DNA of 64,000 nucleotides from Saprospiraceae bacterium (GTDB taxonomy: Bacteria; Bacteroidota; Bacteroidia; Chitinophagales; Saprospiraceae). Below, piece after piece: positions 1-11,073 of this stretch. Location of the stretch: NCBI GenBank assembly GCA_016722285.1, contig JADKGI010000002.1:330355-394354 (forward strand), read 5' to 3'. A program made the position numbers and the translations under genes. Below the pieces are notes generated by a model that saw only the letters and a list, made by a program, of their open reading frames with translations, had not been told where the DNA came from and searched no databases. How positions within the stretch are numbered: position 1 is the first letter of the stretch; each line of letters begins with the position of its first letter.

Positions 1-2
1 TA

Positions 3-107
3 GAACAACTTCGACTAACGGGAAATAAAATTTATTCAATGAATCATGATTCATTTCTAGTAAAAGAAAAATTCATCGAACCTTTCAATCTCAATGTGTA
101 TAATTAA
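3..107 (+). CDS. C-terminal end of an upstream gene (partial)
   Basis: An open frame enters from the left edge and stops at 105-107, overlapping the start of the next glycosyltransferase by 14 bp. Only about 34 residues are visible and they carry no recognisable motif. The short overlap with the downstream start is the kind of coupling seen elsewhere in this cluster, which is the main reason to believe it is coding. The function cannot be told from this fragment. Confidence 0.3.
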   Translation, partial: EQLRLTGNKIYSMNHDSFLVKEKFIEPFNLNVYN

Positions 108-992
108 TAACGATATAATATTAGCAATAGTAATATGCACATTTAAAAGGGATATACTATTGGATAAATGTTTAAAATCAATTGTACCACAAATTAATAC
201 TACAATTGAAATATTGGTCATAGATAACAAATCCAGTGAAAATACAAAAAAGGTTGTGGAAAGCTATAGTAATTCATTCTCGAATATAAAATATTTTTCT
301 GAGCCTAATATAGGGTTAAGTCATGCCAGAAATCGAGGAATCAAAGAAGCAAAATCAGATTGGATTCTCTATTTAGATGATGATACCATTGCTTTTTCTG
401 ATTTAATAGAAAGAGCTTTGTATTTAGTCAGCAGAGGTGATTTTGACTGCGTTGGTGGGATGTATTATGGTTATTTTGATGTTGAGAAACCTAAGTGGAT
501 TCCAGAAAATTTTGGGACAAAATCAAAATATTCAGACGATCTACAATTATGCCCATTCAATGTTCCACATGGCTGTGTCGTCTTATATAAAAGTTAACAT
601 TAAATAAAATTGGATGTTTTGATTTACAATTAGGTATGAATGGGGGAAAAATTAGATATGGGGAAGAAGTAATGCTGCAAAAAAAAATATATGAAAACAA
701 TGGAAAAATTGCTTTTGATCCCAATTTAAAAATATATCATTTAGTAAATAAAGATAATAGACTAATTTTAAGAAACATGTTGATAAGGAAATATCAACTT
801 GGGAGAAGTGACAAAAAGGAACTCTATGTCCCTATCACAATGAGAATCTATCAGGTTATTAAATCATTTTTTGGAATGGCTAAAAGAGTATTTGTATTAT
901 TGTTTAAATTAATGAATGACAAAAATTACTTTTGGCAAAATTATATAATTGATACAATTGGTCCATTTACTTATTATATAGGAAAATTATAA
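94..992 (+). CDS. Family 2 glycosyltransferase, one frameshift
   Basis: GT-A fold glycosyltransferase, cytoplasmic, expected to transfer a sugar from a nucleotide donor to a growing polysaccharide. The N-terminus has the family-2 opening (AIVICTFKRD), followed by IEILVIDNKS, the GLSHARNRGI segment and the metal-binding YLDDDT. The C-terminal half (RYGEEVMLQKKI onward) is in another frame starting near 597. Adding one A to the AAAA run at 589-592 restores a continuous protein of about 300 residues, the normal family size, so the break is a homopolymer indel and probably a sequence error. The sugar and linkage cannot be predicted. The upstream gene fragment overlaps its start, suggesting one operon. 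Confidence 0.8.
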
Positions 993-1147
993 TAAAAAAG
1001 AAAAAAAGATGCGATATATCAGTGTTTAATATTATAAATAGTGTAATTGTTTCTTAGAATATGCTATATAATTTTGAGAATAAATCAACTTTATGTCAGA
1101 TGAATCTATTTTTTGAACTATAGGATTCTAAATAATCAAAATTTTGA

Positions 1148-2952
1148 ATGAAAATAAAATCAGAAAAACTCATAAATAAAACATACAATCTTATAAAATC
1201 AAATTTTATTGGAATTTTTACAATCCTGATATTAAATATAACATATTCATCTCAATTCGAATATATTTTCAAATTAAATAATAAAGGAATTGCCGCTCTA
1301 TTTTTTAGTATGAGTTTACAGCTTTTTATTTATTTCTTAATAATAAAGATTATTCCAAAAAACTGTATATACACCGTTACCTAAGTTTTTACTTGTTCAT
1401 TTTATTAATTTGTTTTTCAATCAGCAGCATTGGAAAATTCTATTGGCGGGAAATTCCTACTTTAAATTTAATTTATGACACTATATTTCAAGATTTTAAT
1501 TTATTGAATAAATCCCCAGTTTCGTTACCTATTTTAGGAATAGGAATACTTAGTATTTTTATCACATTCTACAGTTTTCATAAAAGATACTTAAAAGACA
1601 AAATTTTAAATTCACCAAATAGCATTTTATTCATTTTTGGCTTATTGGTACTAATAAGTTATTCATTATTGGAATTTAAGAATATTAAACATAACAAATG
1701 GGCTTATCGAGATATCATTGGACAGGACCCGTTATTAGGTATATTTAAGAGCTCAAGAATAAATTTTAATAATTTTGTAAGTGGAAAAAAATTAAGTGGA
1801 AAATTTAAAAACCTTACTCTAAAAAAAGATGCCCCCAATGTTATAATTATTATCTGCGATGCTCTGAGGGATGATCATATTTCACTTAATGACTACCATC
1901 GAAAAACAACGCCTTTTTTGGACAGCTTGAGCGAAAAACTGTGTAATTTTTACAATTCTCCATTTCATACATCATCATGTACATCCACATTTTGTGGAGT
2001 TATTTCGACTTTATATGGAGTAAATTTTGAAGAGTTAAGCAGTACAAATTTGGGTATCCATGACCTACTTCATTATTATAGTTACAAATTATCTTTTATA
2101 CTAAGCGGAAGCCACAGGTCATATTACAATTTAACTGACTACTATGGGAAGCATATTGATAACTATTTTGAGAGTAAAGATATTAAATATATAAGCCCCA
2201 AAATACCAGCTTCAAGCGATAGGACACTATTGGCTTATTTAAATTCAACACAATTTAAATATGATAAAAATGAAAAGCAATTTATGTATTTCCATGTCAT
2301 GGCACCTCATGAAATTTCATTTAAAGAAAATATCGTGTATAGTGTTGGCAATAAAAACAGTAAAAGCGATCTAATAAACGACTATGACAATGGCGTAATT
2401 CAAGCTGATAATATTCTCAGAGACCTTTATTATAACTTAAAGAATAAAGGCCTTTTGGAGAATTCTATGCTTATTATAACGTCTGATCACGGCCAAGCAC
2501 TGAATCAGACAAAAAACTTCTTGCATTATGGACATGGATTCTGGCCTATAGCAGAAACAATAAATATTCCACTTCTTATTATTGATAGGCAAAATAATTA
2601 CAGAAATGATTATTCTACCAAAATAGACTTGTACCCCACAATAACTGATCGATGTTTTGAAAACCCAGAAATCATCAACATGTTACTACCTGGTATTTCT
2701 TTATTAAAAAAATCTCCAACATCAAGAAAAACATTTCATCTTGGAGAACTAAGAAATTATGGCGAGCCTTCAGTTTCAATTATTGAATCTTCAAATGGTA
2801 TCCCTTTATATAAATATCTCTTTAACCCTTCTGACAAGAAAGCCTACCTATTTGATTTAAAGGCTTCAAAAGGTGAAGAAATGATGATTCAAAACGATAG
2901 CATATTAAATATTTTAAAAAATGATCACCATAATTATTTAAAGATGAAATAA
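1148..2952 (+). CDS. Membrane sulfatase-fold transferase (phosphoethanolamine/LTA-synthase-like), one frameshift
   Basis: Alkaline-phosphatase superfamily protein with an N-terminal membrane part (several hydrophobic segments over about 180 residues) and an extracytoplasmic catalytic domain. Visible motifs are NVIIIICDALRDDH (first metal site), SSCTSTFCG containing the likely Thr nucleophile, HVMAPHE, TSDHG and the HYGHGFW histidines. Such enzymes move phosphoethanolamine or phosphoglycerol groups onto surface glycans, or are sulfatases; the substrate here is unknown. The first 78 codons and the rest lie in different frames; the second frame stays open upstream through the A6 run near 1355-1362, so a homopolymer indel explains it and gives one protein of about 600 residues. 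The next glycosyltransferase begins 2 bp after its stop. Confidence 0.75.
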
Positions 2953-2954
2953 AT

Positions 2955-3865
2955 TTGAAAGTATCTGTCATCATACCCGTGTACAATGCAGCTCCTTTTC
3001 TGGATAAATGTATTAATTCAGCGTTGTCACAAAGACAGACAGAGAGGTATTGTTGATAGATGATACATCAACAGATGATAGCTTATCTAAATGCAGGGAG
3101 TGGGAAGCGAAAGACTCAAGAGTAAAGGTCTTAATAAATGATGGAGGTGTCAAAGGTGCAGGGCCGGCAAGAAACATTGGATTACGCAATGCAGTAAATG
3201 AATTTATATCATTTTTGGATGCCGACGATTATTTTTTGGAAGGAAGATTTGATGAAGATGAACAATTGTACAAAAGCAGGAATGATGTTGTCAGTATCGC
3301 AAGTAGTGTTATTATAAACACTTATAATTTAGAAGATTTTAAATATTTAAATCGAAGCTTCGAGCACAATAAAATTTGTGGGGGAAGCCAAGATTACTCC
3401 TGGGTGTCAATTTCAAATTTATTATACGGTAGTTCCATAAAAATAACTGGATTATCATTAAGAAAAAATGTGGCTTTATCTCTACAAGGTTTTAATGAAA
3501 ATTTAAAACAATGCGAGGACACTGACTTTTTGGTAAGGTTGATATTAAATTATTCTCTATTTACACCTATAGTAGGAAATCCGGTCTGTGTAAGAAATGT
3601 ACACAAGTCAAACACAATAGCCAATATTTTAGAATCAATCTATTATCGAAAAATAATTTATAAGAAATTTATGAAACTGGCTATATTTACATTAAAAGAT
3701 TTTAACCTTTTTATGGATTTATTAAAATCTTACTTTGAAATTGACTTAATATCATTAATAGGGGAAAAAGACTTAAAGTATAAGAAAATGTATAAAGTAC
3801 TTTTAAGTCCAATAATCATTTTCAAGCTAATATTTATTACTAAATCAATGAATGAAGTGATTTAA
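2955..3865 (+). CDS. Family 2 glycosyltransferase, TTG start, one frameshift
   Basis: GT-A glycosyltransferase. The N-terminal strand VSVIIPVYNAAPFLDKC follows a TTG codon at 2955, 2 bp after the preceding stop, and is the best start because no ATG precedes the conserved first strand. The frame breaks near 3041 in a short AG-repeat stretch and resumes as VLLIDDTSTDDSL, then GPARNIGLRN and the metal-binding FLDADDYF. ECEDTDF-like acidic residues (CEDTDFLVRL) come where family 2 enzymes place the catalytic base. Length about 300 residues once joined. It is the last gene of the plus-strand run, and the next genes are on the opposite strand. Donor and acceptor are unknown. Confidence 0.78.
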
Positions 3866-3955
3866 AAACATATTGTTAATTCCTATGCAAGTCATTGAAA
3901 ATCAGCATTTCATCAAATTTAATGCCATAGCTTTGGCTATGAAAATGAAATTTTA
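3851..3955. repeat. Interspersed repeat, copy A (partner at 49553)
   Basis: Positions 3851-3894 match 49553-49596 at about 42 of 44 bases. After a variable hairpin segment a weaker match resumes. Here the hairpin is CATAGCtttgGCTATG near 3928-3943. The copy starts within the last codons of the preceding glycosyltransferase and fills the converging gap between two genes. Function unknown; a hairpin between convergent genes could also terminate transcription. Confidence 0.6.
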
Positions 3956-4019
3956 TATCAATCTGAATTCCAAGCACTTTCATATCATTTTAACATACGT
4001 TTTTAATTGACTTCAATGA

Positions 4020-4924
4020 TTAGAATCTGTATTGAAAGGATTTATTCAGAAAACTTTCACAAAATTTTACATATATGATTCTGATGATAAGTTTCATATA
4101 TTCCTTTGGATATTTTAAAATATACATTATATTATCAAAAAGAGCTTTGAATATTTTTGATTGGTTATATTTAATATGGCCAATCAATATTAAAATATTA
4201 GAAAGGCACAATTTTCTCTTTAAGTAACTCTCTTTTATATGCAAGTTGAGGCTAAGTAAATCATTAAAGCATAAAATCTTTGAATTATGATTTTCTGATA
4301 ATTTTTTCCTAAACCTGCCCCATTTTCTGAATTATAATGATAAATATTGGTGTGCTTTTTGATTATTTTAAGTTCATAAATGGCATTTACTCTCAATAAA
4401 AGGTGTAAATCCTGACTATTTACCAATTCCTTTTTAAATCTAACCTGGCAAAAAACCTCTTGCTCAAAAGCAAATGTCGTAAACGCATCAAAAGGATAAA
4501 GTTCATATTCATTTTGCACATCAAACTTGGGTATTTTCAACAATTTACCATTTTCATAAATCAACATTCCGGTTCTAAAAACCTTGTATTCCGGAAATTG
4601 AATTATTCCAACATACAAAACCCGCAGATGATCCGGTAAGTATTCATCGTCACTATCCTGAAAACAGATCCACTCTCCCTTTGCAAGGCTTATTCCATGA
4701 TTTCGGGCGGCACTTCGTTCCTGATTTTGCTGCCATACATACTTTATCCTCTCATCTTTATATGACTCAACGACATCTCTCGTATGGTCAGTCGAGCCAT
4801 CATCCACAATGATCAACTCCCAATCTGTAAAAGTTTGAGAAATGATACTATCTATAGGTTGCCGGATGATATAACCTCGATTGTAAGTTGGAATAATGAT
4901 GGAGAAAAATGGAGACCTATTCAT
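4020..4924 (-). CDS. Family 2 glycosyltransferase, one frameshift
   Basis: GT-A glycosyltransferase with FFSIIIPTYNRGY, WELIIVDDGSTDHT, SAARNHGISLAKG and the metal-binding QDSDDEYLP, all in the first 130 residues. The likely start is the ATG at 4922-4924, which overlaps the stop of the upstream gene (4917-4919) and precedes the conserved first strand; a longer frame to 4969 adds only unconserved residues. The reading frame breaks near 4245, and the last 70 residues (basic, hydrophobic) are in the next frame. Joined length is about 300 residues. The overlap shows translation coupled to the GT-B-like gene upstream. Specificity is unknown. Confidence 0.75.
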
Positions 4925-6128
4925 TAACTTTAAGTTTTGAAAGTTGCTTCTCAATGACTTCCTTTCCATATCTTTTCATAGCTTCATCCTTTGCCAATTC
5001 CTTTTTTTTGATAAGTAATTCCGGATTATTTATATATGTTAACAATGAATTTTTGAGATCAACTACATTATTAAATAAATTCAAGTTTTGCAAATCCACA
5101 GACTCATTAAAATATTGAGCTGATATAAATATTGGTTGAGGTGATATGGCAATATCAGAAAAATTTCCTGTCACTTTAGTTTTTCCATACCTTTCTTTGA
5201 TCACCTTGACAACACAATCAAGTTTTAATGGACTCACAATTATATCTGACTCAATTAAAAATTTTCTCATTTCAGATTGCGATACATTATTCCAATTGAC
5301 AGAGCATGATATCATTTTGTTTTTTATGAAAGACAAATTATACATCAACTTTTTCATTTCGTTTTTATGACCACAACCAATAAACCTAATGGCAATAGGG
5401 TGAAGTAAAGTTTCTTCACCAATTCCATTAATTACTTTATAAAGCAATCCTACATCTCTGGTATTTTTATCAATTCGACCTACAATAGATAGATATACTT
5501 TTTTGCTAGAAGCACTTTTCTTTGGATTATCAAAATTGGTCTTATACATTTTTAAAGGTAAATACATTACATTTCCAGTGTGAACCTGTTTATATGTCTT
5601 TAATGCATATTCCATGATTTCTATGTCAGGAAAAGCAAAATATCGGACTCCTTTGTTAATTTTAGCAATGCTGGCAAAATATTGATTTCCAATTACTTCT
5701 TTTATTAAAAATTTCAGAAGATTGAATATATTATAAGGATTTAAACTAGTATTTAAATGCCTAAGCGGTTCGAATTGTCTGTTTGCATTGTGAATTCTTA
5801 ATATTAAATTTGGGTGATCTATGTAAGTGAATGACTTTACATTTTGGGTAATGGTATTAATAAAAACAATATCTGATGATTGAATAATATTTAAACTTTC
5901 CCTAATACATTTATGATGAGAATAAAAGTTTTCAAATATGTGAAAAGTTAATTTTGTATATAGCTCAAATGATGATTCAACTATTGAAAATACATCCTTT
6001 TTCAGAATCAGATGTATTGTTTTCAATTTCTTCTCATATTGCATAATAAACATGTCAACCAGTTCCTGAAGATTGTCTGCATGGAAATCAAGTTCGATTA
6101 TACTTATAGAAATTCGATCTGAGGACAC
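4917..6128 (-). CDS. Putative GT-B glycosyltransferase
   Basis: A protein of 403 residues with the general layout of a GT-B glycosyltransferase: an N-terminal half rich in hydrophobic strands (SSDIVFINTITQ, LILRIHNANRQ) and a C-terminal half containing the typical VYLSIVGRIDKNTRDVG turn, IRFIGCGHKNEM, then SDIIVSPLKL and a C-terminal helix. Overall similarity to well-known families is weak, so this is a fold-level call. It heads a two-gene minus-strand unit with the family 2 enzyme that overlaps its stop. Divergent from the FemAB-like gene starting at 6190, leaving about 60 bp of AT-rich sequence that must hold both promoters. Confidence 0.6.
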   Translation of the reverse strand: MSSDRISISIIELDFHADNLQELVDMFIMQYEKKLKTIHLILKKDVFSIVESSFELYTKLTFHIFENFYSHHKCIRESLNIIQSSDIVFINTITQNVKSFTYIDHPNLILRIHNANRQFEPLRHLNTSLNPYNIFNLLKFLIKEVIGNQYFASIAKINKGVRYFAFPDIEIMEYALKTYKQVHTGNVMYLPLKMYKTNFDNPKKSASSKKVYLSIVGRIDKNTRDVGLLYKVINGIGEETLLHPIAIRFIGCGHKNEMKKLMYNLSFIKNKMISCSVNWNNVSQSEMRKFLIESDIIVSPLKLDCVVKVIKERYGKTKVTGNFSDIAISPQPIFISAQYFNESVDLQNLNLFNNVVDLKNSLLTYINNPELLIKKKELAKDEAMKRYGKEVIEKQLSKLKVNE

Positions 6129-6189
6129 AAAGTGATTTATTAATTAAGAATCTTGTTAACTTTACAATCGTAAATACAATCATCCTATA

Positions 6190-7199
6190 ATGGATAATCT
6201 ATTAAAAACCGAGTCAGAAGAAATCCTTTCAAATGCTGATTGCAAACAAAAATACAGGGATTTTTTCAGGACTAAGCCAGCGCTTCCTGTTTTTTTTCAT
6301 CCTGATTGGTTGGATATCACTTCCAAAGGCGGATCGTGGGATGTAGCATTGACTACTGATAAGTCCGGGGATATTACGGCTATTCTACCCTATTATATCA
6401 CAAAGAAATACGGACAAAGGGCTATAATTATGCCTCCTTGACTCCTTATGGCGGGATATATATTGTAGCAAACTATGCTTCAAAAACAGAAACGTACATC
6501 AAAAATGAAAAAGAATTCATCTCTGAATTGATTTCCTGTCTCCCAGAAAACATAGTTTATTACAGCCAGTCTTATTTCTATAATTTCAATAACTGGCTCC
6601 CATTCTATTGGAAAGGATATCAACAAACCACCCGTTATTCTTTTGTGATAAATGACCTCAGGCATTGGTCTATCGATAATGTTTCGACAAATATTCGAAA
6701 TAAAATAAAAAAAGCTGATCAGGAATTAAAGATTATTACAATAGATGATCCTTCCATCATCTATAAACAAATTTATAATGTATTATACAACAAGGACATA
6801 CATCTTTCATTATCTCTGGACACGTTTTTAGCTTTGGATAGATGGCTAAAAAGTGAAGGAAAAAGGTTGATGCTTGGAGCGGTGGATTCTCAGGGCAATA
6901 TTCATGCTTCTATATACCTGCTCTTTGATCTTGATAAAACTTATAGTTTGATAATCGGATCGGATATTTCACTGCGCCAGAGCGGAGCCGTTCCTTTTGT
7001 TATATATCATGCTATAAAAGAATCATCAAAAAGGGCATCAGCTTTTGATTTTGAAGGGAGCATGCTTGAATCCTTATTTGATCTTTTTGCCGGCTTCGGA
7101 GGTACCCTGACACCGTATTACCGTATCTATAAAGCCAAAAATATATTTTGGGATATCGCTTATAGAATCAAATCATACTATGACAAAAGTAATCGTTGA
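6190..7199 (+). CDS. FemAB/GNAT-like acyltransferase, one frameshift
   Basis: Cytoplasmic acyltransferase of the FemAB-related (GNAT-like) group common in Bacteroidota polysaccharide clusters. The N-terminus contains LPVFFHPDWLDI and ends at IIMPP; the next frame begins LTPYGGIYI. Family members normally read straight through as PPLTPYGG, so a missing T in the CCTCCTT stretch near 6434 explains the break. Later features are NIRNKIKKA, an acetyl-CoA-fold core around GAVDSQGNIHASIYLL, and FDFEGSMLESL near the end, which is characteristic. Joined length is about 336 residues. It overlaps the start of the deacetylase-like gene by 20 bp, so the two are likely co-translated and may act on the same N-acylated sugar. 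Confidence 0.72.
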
Positions 7200-8535
7200 T
7201 ACGGGCCATAACCGAAATAATATATTCTTTGCAAGACTATCTTATGTTCTCAATTTTATAGAAAAGCACCCTTCTGCCCCTGATGATGTCAGATTTAGCT
7301 TGAATGATCCAAAAAAAGAAGGCATCACTATTTCATATTCTGATACCTTATCTGACTTTCAGGTCATTCCACAGTCTCGTTTTTTCATAAATGACGACAT
7401 CAATGTTCCATCTATAAAGTGTCTCGGAGTCAATTACCTTGGATTTTCACTAAAAGGATTTTCCAATCGTGATGGGGCTGATTTTATCCCTTTTGATATA
7501 TTTGAGACTATCTTCTTTCATATCAGCAGATATGAGGAGTGGGCTTGTTCGGAAAGTCAACTGGATGTGCATAACACCATGAAATCTTCTGAGCAATATT
7601 TGGTGAAAAACGGTCTCCATGATGTGCCTTTGGTAGATCTTCTGGTTCATTACTTTTATTCCAAAATTGGACTTCAACCTAAAAACATCCAAACTTCTTA
7701 CACCATCACTCATGATATAGATGTTATGTCCAAATATCCATCTTTTTATAAGTTCATACGTGGATATGGTAACATTATTTTGTACCAAAAACACAAGTTG
7801 AAAAACTTAGCGCTGCATACCTATCATTATATGCTTTTTATATTGGGAATTTGCCCTGACCCATATGACACTTTTGATTGGCTGCTGATTAAAGATCATC
7901 CTCCGATTCAGGATAAAGTGATATATTGGTTATCCGGCGGTACGACTAAATTTGAAGGATTCTTTAATATTACGGATAAGAAAGTAAAACAGATAATGCA
8001 ATTGGCTAAATCACATGGTTATGAAATTGGCCTTCACCCGAGTTATGATTCTTTTGAAAATGATACAACCCTAATAAACGAGAAGAGAATCCTTGAATCA
8101 ATTTCGGGTCACAAAATTATACACAGCAGGCAACATTTCTTAAGATACAGTATTAGAATTACAGGTAAAATATTGGAGAAAGCAAACCTTGAAACAGACT
8201 CAAGTCTGGGTTTTAGGGATAGGATCGGATTTCGTTGTGGGACAGGATTTCCTTATCATCTTTATGATTTTGAAAGAGAAAAGCCTTTCAAGTTTTTAGA
8301 ATTGCCATTGGTAGTAATGGACATGGCGGCCATGCACGAATGCGGCTGGAATAGTTTAAAATGGACCGAGCATATCAACCAATTTATTCAAGCCAACCAA
8401 AAATATACTGCGATTTCATTAAATTTTCACAACAGTTTTTTTGATCCGGTGCTAACAGATGCCAAAATGCTCAAAGATTGGTATATCCAATCCTTCGTTA
8501 GCTTAGGTAGGGATTCGTTGGATGTTTCTAAGTAA
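7180..8535 (+). CDS. Polysaccharide deacetylase-like protein (DUF7033 type)
   Basis: A protein of 451 residues. Its N-terminal half (SRYEEWACSESQLDVHN, about residues 110-130) is typical of a Bacteroidota domain that precedes a polysaccharide-deacetylase NodB-like barrel. In the second half TITHDIDV supplies the HD metal motif, GLHPSYDSF the next histidine, RQHFLR the arginine region, and SLNFHNSFFDP the last histidine. The expected reaction is removal of an N- or O-acetyl group from a sugar, though deacetylase activity of this subgroup is inferred only. The start overlaps the FemAB-like gene by 20 bp, and the 3' end overlaps the convergent glycosyltransferase by 8 bp. Confidence 0.72.
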   Translation: MTKVIVDTGHNRNNIFFARLSYVLNFIEKHPSAPDDVRFSLNDPKKEGITISYSDTLSDFQVIPQSRFFINDDINVPSIKCLGVNYLGFSLKGFSNRDGADFIPFDIFETIFFHISRYEEWACSESQLDVHNTMKSSEQYLVKNGLHDVPLVDLLVHYFYSKIGLQPKNIQTSYTITHDIDVMSKYPSFYKFIRGYGNIILYQKHKLKNLALHTYHYMLFILGICPDPYDTFDWLLIKDHPPIQDKVIYWLSGGTTKFEGFFNITDKKVKQIMQLAKSHGYEIGLHPSYDSFENDTTLINEKRILESISGHKIIHSRQHFLRYSIRITGKILEKANLETDSSLGFRDRIGFRCGTGFPYHLYDFEREKPFKFLELPLVVMDMAAMHECGWNSLKWTEHINQFIQANQKYTAISLNFHNSFFDPVLTDAKMLKDWYIQSFVSLGRDSLDVSK

Positions 8536-9799
8536 TAATAAGATGAGCCAATTGTTCTACTCTTGCATCCCAGGACAAATGGTCCAACGGCAGGGAATAT
8601 TTTGTCGGAGTATTGTTCTTCCAGTTGAGGTAGTTGGAATAAATAAACGATTGTGTCTTGGAGGCTGCACCGCTATCTACACTGGATATCACCAGTCCAC
8701 ATCCAGTTTCATCAAAAATGGTTGATAATTCAACATCCATAACCCCATTTATAAGTGCCAGTATTGGGTTTGAACTTCCGAGATACTCATAAAATTTTCC
8801 TGTAAGAATTCCGGATTGTTCCGTATTAGCCCATGTTAAAAGAAGATTAATATTGGCGTGATCCTGTATTTTCTTTGCTTCTATATTTGAGACCAAACCA
8901 CAATCAATTAAATTATCTCCTAGAGCAAATTCTTCTCCCAATTTTGACCAGTAAGCAAAATCCTTCCCCGCATACACAATAACAATGTCGTCCGATGGTA
9001 TTCTGTTAGAAGCTATAAGATTCTGAATGCTTTGAAACAGTAACTGAGGTTGGCTAAGATTTCTGTATAGAGACCCTGTGTAAGAAATAGTAAATTTTTT
9101 ATTTTTTAATTCATCAGGCTTCCTCGTAGATACGCCATTCAAAATAGTTGTAGCATCACATTGTAAAGTTTTTATGTGGTTTCCCAATCCATCTGACACA
9201 ACAATAGCATGATCCGATTTTCTAAGCATTTTTTGCCAAATCCATTTTTGAAGGGAAGTGAAAACCGTATTTCTTCTAATCCTATCAATCGGGAAATCAT
9301 GAAAACTAACGGTCCATTTAGTAGCAGGATATTTGAGTTTAAGCAGATAACCTATGAATACATTTGCAAATGGCCGGTATGAAGTAATGATATATTTTTC
9401 TTCCTGAGGCTGAAGAATTTTCTTACCCCTCCGATATCCATTGATAATATATAGCATCCCTCCTTCCCCCAGGAGGAGATTGAAGGGAAATGATTCATTG
9501 AGCCTTATCAGAAATCGAGTGAGCCTTCCCGATTTTTTATCCTCTGAAAAATGCGTGTCCTTTCTCTTTCTAAATTTTGCAGCAATCGTCCGATAATCAA
9601 AGGTGGTCAATGATGTCACTTCCACAGTTTCTAACGGCATGGTTTCAGTCTCCAGCAATCCATTATTTGAAGTAGTCAGGACATGCACTTTTTCAAAATA
9701 GCTGGAAAGACCTGTAGCAAAGTAAAAATTTCGCTTCACAGCGATAGATTTTATCGGTGGAAAATAATAGGATATGTAAAGAAGTGACTTAGACTTCAT
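8528..9799 (-). CDS. GT-B (family 4-like) glycosyltransferase
   Basis: Intact 423-residue GT-B enzyme. The N-terminus LLYISYYFPPIKSIAVKRN is the usual opening of this subgroup (glycine-poor loop then an AVKR acceptor-side motif). The donor half shows FTISYTGSLYRNLSQPQ, IVIVYAGKDF, INLLLTWANTEQSGILTGKFYEYLGSSNPILAL, where the E of KFYEYL is the likely donor-binding glutamate. It is thought to add a sugar to the lipid-linked repeat unit in the cytoplasm; the sugar is unknown. Tail-to-tail with the deacetylase-like gene. About 90 bp separates it from the upstream glycosyltransferase at 9892-11058, so both may be in one operon. Confidence 0.82.
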   Translation of the reverse strand: MKSKSLLYISYYFPPIKSIAVKRNFYFATGLSSYFEKVHVLTTSNNGLLETETMPLETVEVTSLTTFDYRTIAAKFRKRKDTHFSEDKKSGRLTRFLIRLNESFPFNLLLGEGGMLYIINGYRRGKKILQPQEEKYIITSYRPFANVFIGYLLKLKYPATKWTVSFHDFPIDRIRRNTVFTSLQKWIWQKMLRKSDHAIVVSDGLGNHIKTLQCDATTILNGVSTRKPDELKNKKFTISYTGSLYRNLSQPQLLFQSIQNLIASNRIPSDDIVIVYAGKDFAYWSKLGEEFALGDNLIDCGLVSNIEAKKIQDHANINLLLTWANTEQSGILTGKFYEYLGSSNPILALINGVMDVELSTIFDETGCGLVISSVDSGAASKTQSFIYSNYLNWKNNTPTKYSLPLDHLSWDARVEQLAHLIIT

Positions 9800-9891
9800 G
9801 ATTTTCAGGAAACTTGAATTTCTATCTTGCAGATAAAGGATTTGTTCGGAAAGCTGTAAAACAGATGGAATAAAAGAAGTACTACAAAACC

Positions 9892-11058
9892 TTAATGCTT
9901 GAATTCGGATAGCTTCTCTTCAAATTCCATTTTTTCAACAAAATTATTTATTGCTGCATCATAAGATTTGAAAATAAGATTTTCACTATATTCTTTTGTC
10001 ATCTTTTTTCTTCCCATTTTTCCCATTACAAGCATATCCGCATTATCCAATCGAAGGAATTTTTCCATACTAAGCACTAATGACTCGATATTTCTTCCTT
10101 CACAAATATAGCCATTTACACCATCATCTACTATTTCCCGACATCCTACATTGTCAGAGGTGATGATAGGTGTCTCCATCGCAGCAGCTTCCATTAAAAT
10201 ACGTGACACTCCTTCTCTGTAGTAGGAGGGAAAAACCAAACATGATGATTTTTCCAAAAAGGGCCTGACGTCAGAAGTTTCTCCCAGATATTTAATAATT
10301 TTTTGGTTCTGCCAGGTAGTAATCTGCGAGTAAGGTATCGAATTAGGGTTTTCCTGATCGATAAAACCTAAGATGAAGAATCTAACGTTAGAGTATTTAG
10401 CTTTTATGATTTTAGCTGCTTCGACAAATTCAATAATACCTTTATCTCTGAGTATCCTTCCTGCAAATAGAAACGATTTAGCACCAACAAATTTCTTATC
10501 TGTAGTTGGACAGAACCAATCAATATTTATCCCTTCGCTCTTCAAAACCCTGGATTTTTTCCTGTTGGTTATTCTTTTATAAATAAATACATCGCGATCA
10601 TTTGTATTCAAAAACCAAGTTTCTTTACTCAGATAACTCGCAATTCTATACAAAAAGAGTGTAATCCATCGGACAAATAAATTTTTAAATTCAAATAAAT
10701 GTCCTAGTCCTGTTGTAATAATAATGGAGGGAATCTTGCAGTAAGCTGCTGCAAAACTGCCGTATATATTCGGTTTGATGGTGTAATGAAATACCAAATC
10801 CGGTCTGATAGTTTGATATAATCTAACCAATTGAAAAATCAATCTGAATTCAGAAAAAGGATTGGTTCCATAATTTTTCATGTCGATTTCATAATAATCT
10901 ATTCCTTCTGAGATCAAATTTGAAGTAAAGCTGTCTTTTGGCGCTATGACCACAATATTAAAGCCTTGTGATTTGAGATGGCGTATAAGTCCAAGCCTGA
11001 AGTTATGGATACTCCAAGATGTATTAGCGACAAGTGCTATGGTCTTCTTTTTAATCAT
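9892..11058 (-). CDS. Family 4 glycosyltransferase (PglA-like)
   Basis: Intact 388-residue GT-B enzyme. Landmarks: IALVANTSWSIHNFRLGL at the N-terminus, PDLVFHYTIKPNIYGS and the IIITTGLGH loop in the acceptor half, then FLFAGRILRDKGIIEFVEA, VRFFILGF, and the donor site FPSYYREGVSRILMEAAAMETPII with the EX7E-like glutamates. The TIKPNIYG and TGLGH motifs are those of the PglA/galacturonosyl- or N-acetylgalactosaminyl-transferase subgroup acting early on undecaprenyl-linked sugars, so an early step in repeat-unit assembly is a fair inference. It lies 15 bp downstream of the DUF4143 ATPase, which seems an incidental neighbour. Confidence 0.82.
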   Translation of the reverse strand: MIKKKTIALVANTSWSIHNFRLGLIRHLKSQGFNIVVIAPKDSFTSNLISEGIDYYEIDMKNYGTNPFSEFRLIFQLVRLYQTIRPDLVFHYTIKPNIYGSFAAAYCKIPSIIITTGLGHLFEFKNLFVRWITLFLYRIASYLSKETWFLNTNDRDVFIYKRITNRKKSRVLKSEGINIDWFCPTTDKKFVGAKSFLFAGRILRDKGIIEFVEAAKIIKAKYSNVRFFILGFIDQENPNSIPYSQITTWQNQKIIKYLGETSDVRPFLEKSSCLVFPSYYREGVSRILMEAAAMETPIITSDNVGCREIVDDGVNGYICEGRNIESLVLSMEKFLRLDNADMLVMGKMGRKKMTKEYSENLIFKSYDAAINNFVEKMEFEEKLSEFKH

Positions 11059-11073
11059 TCAGTCGTTTAAATA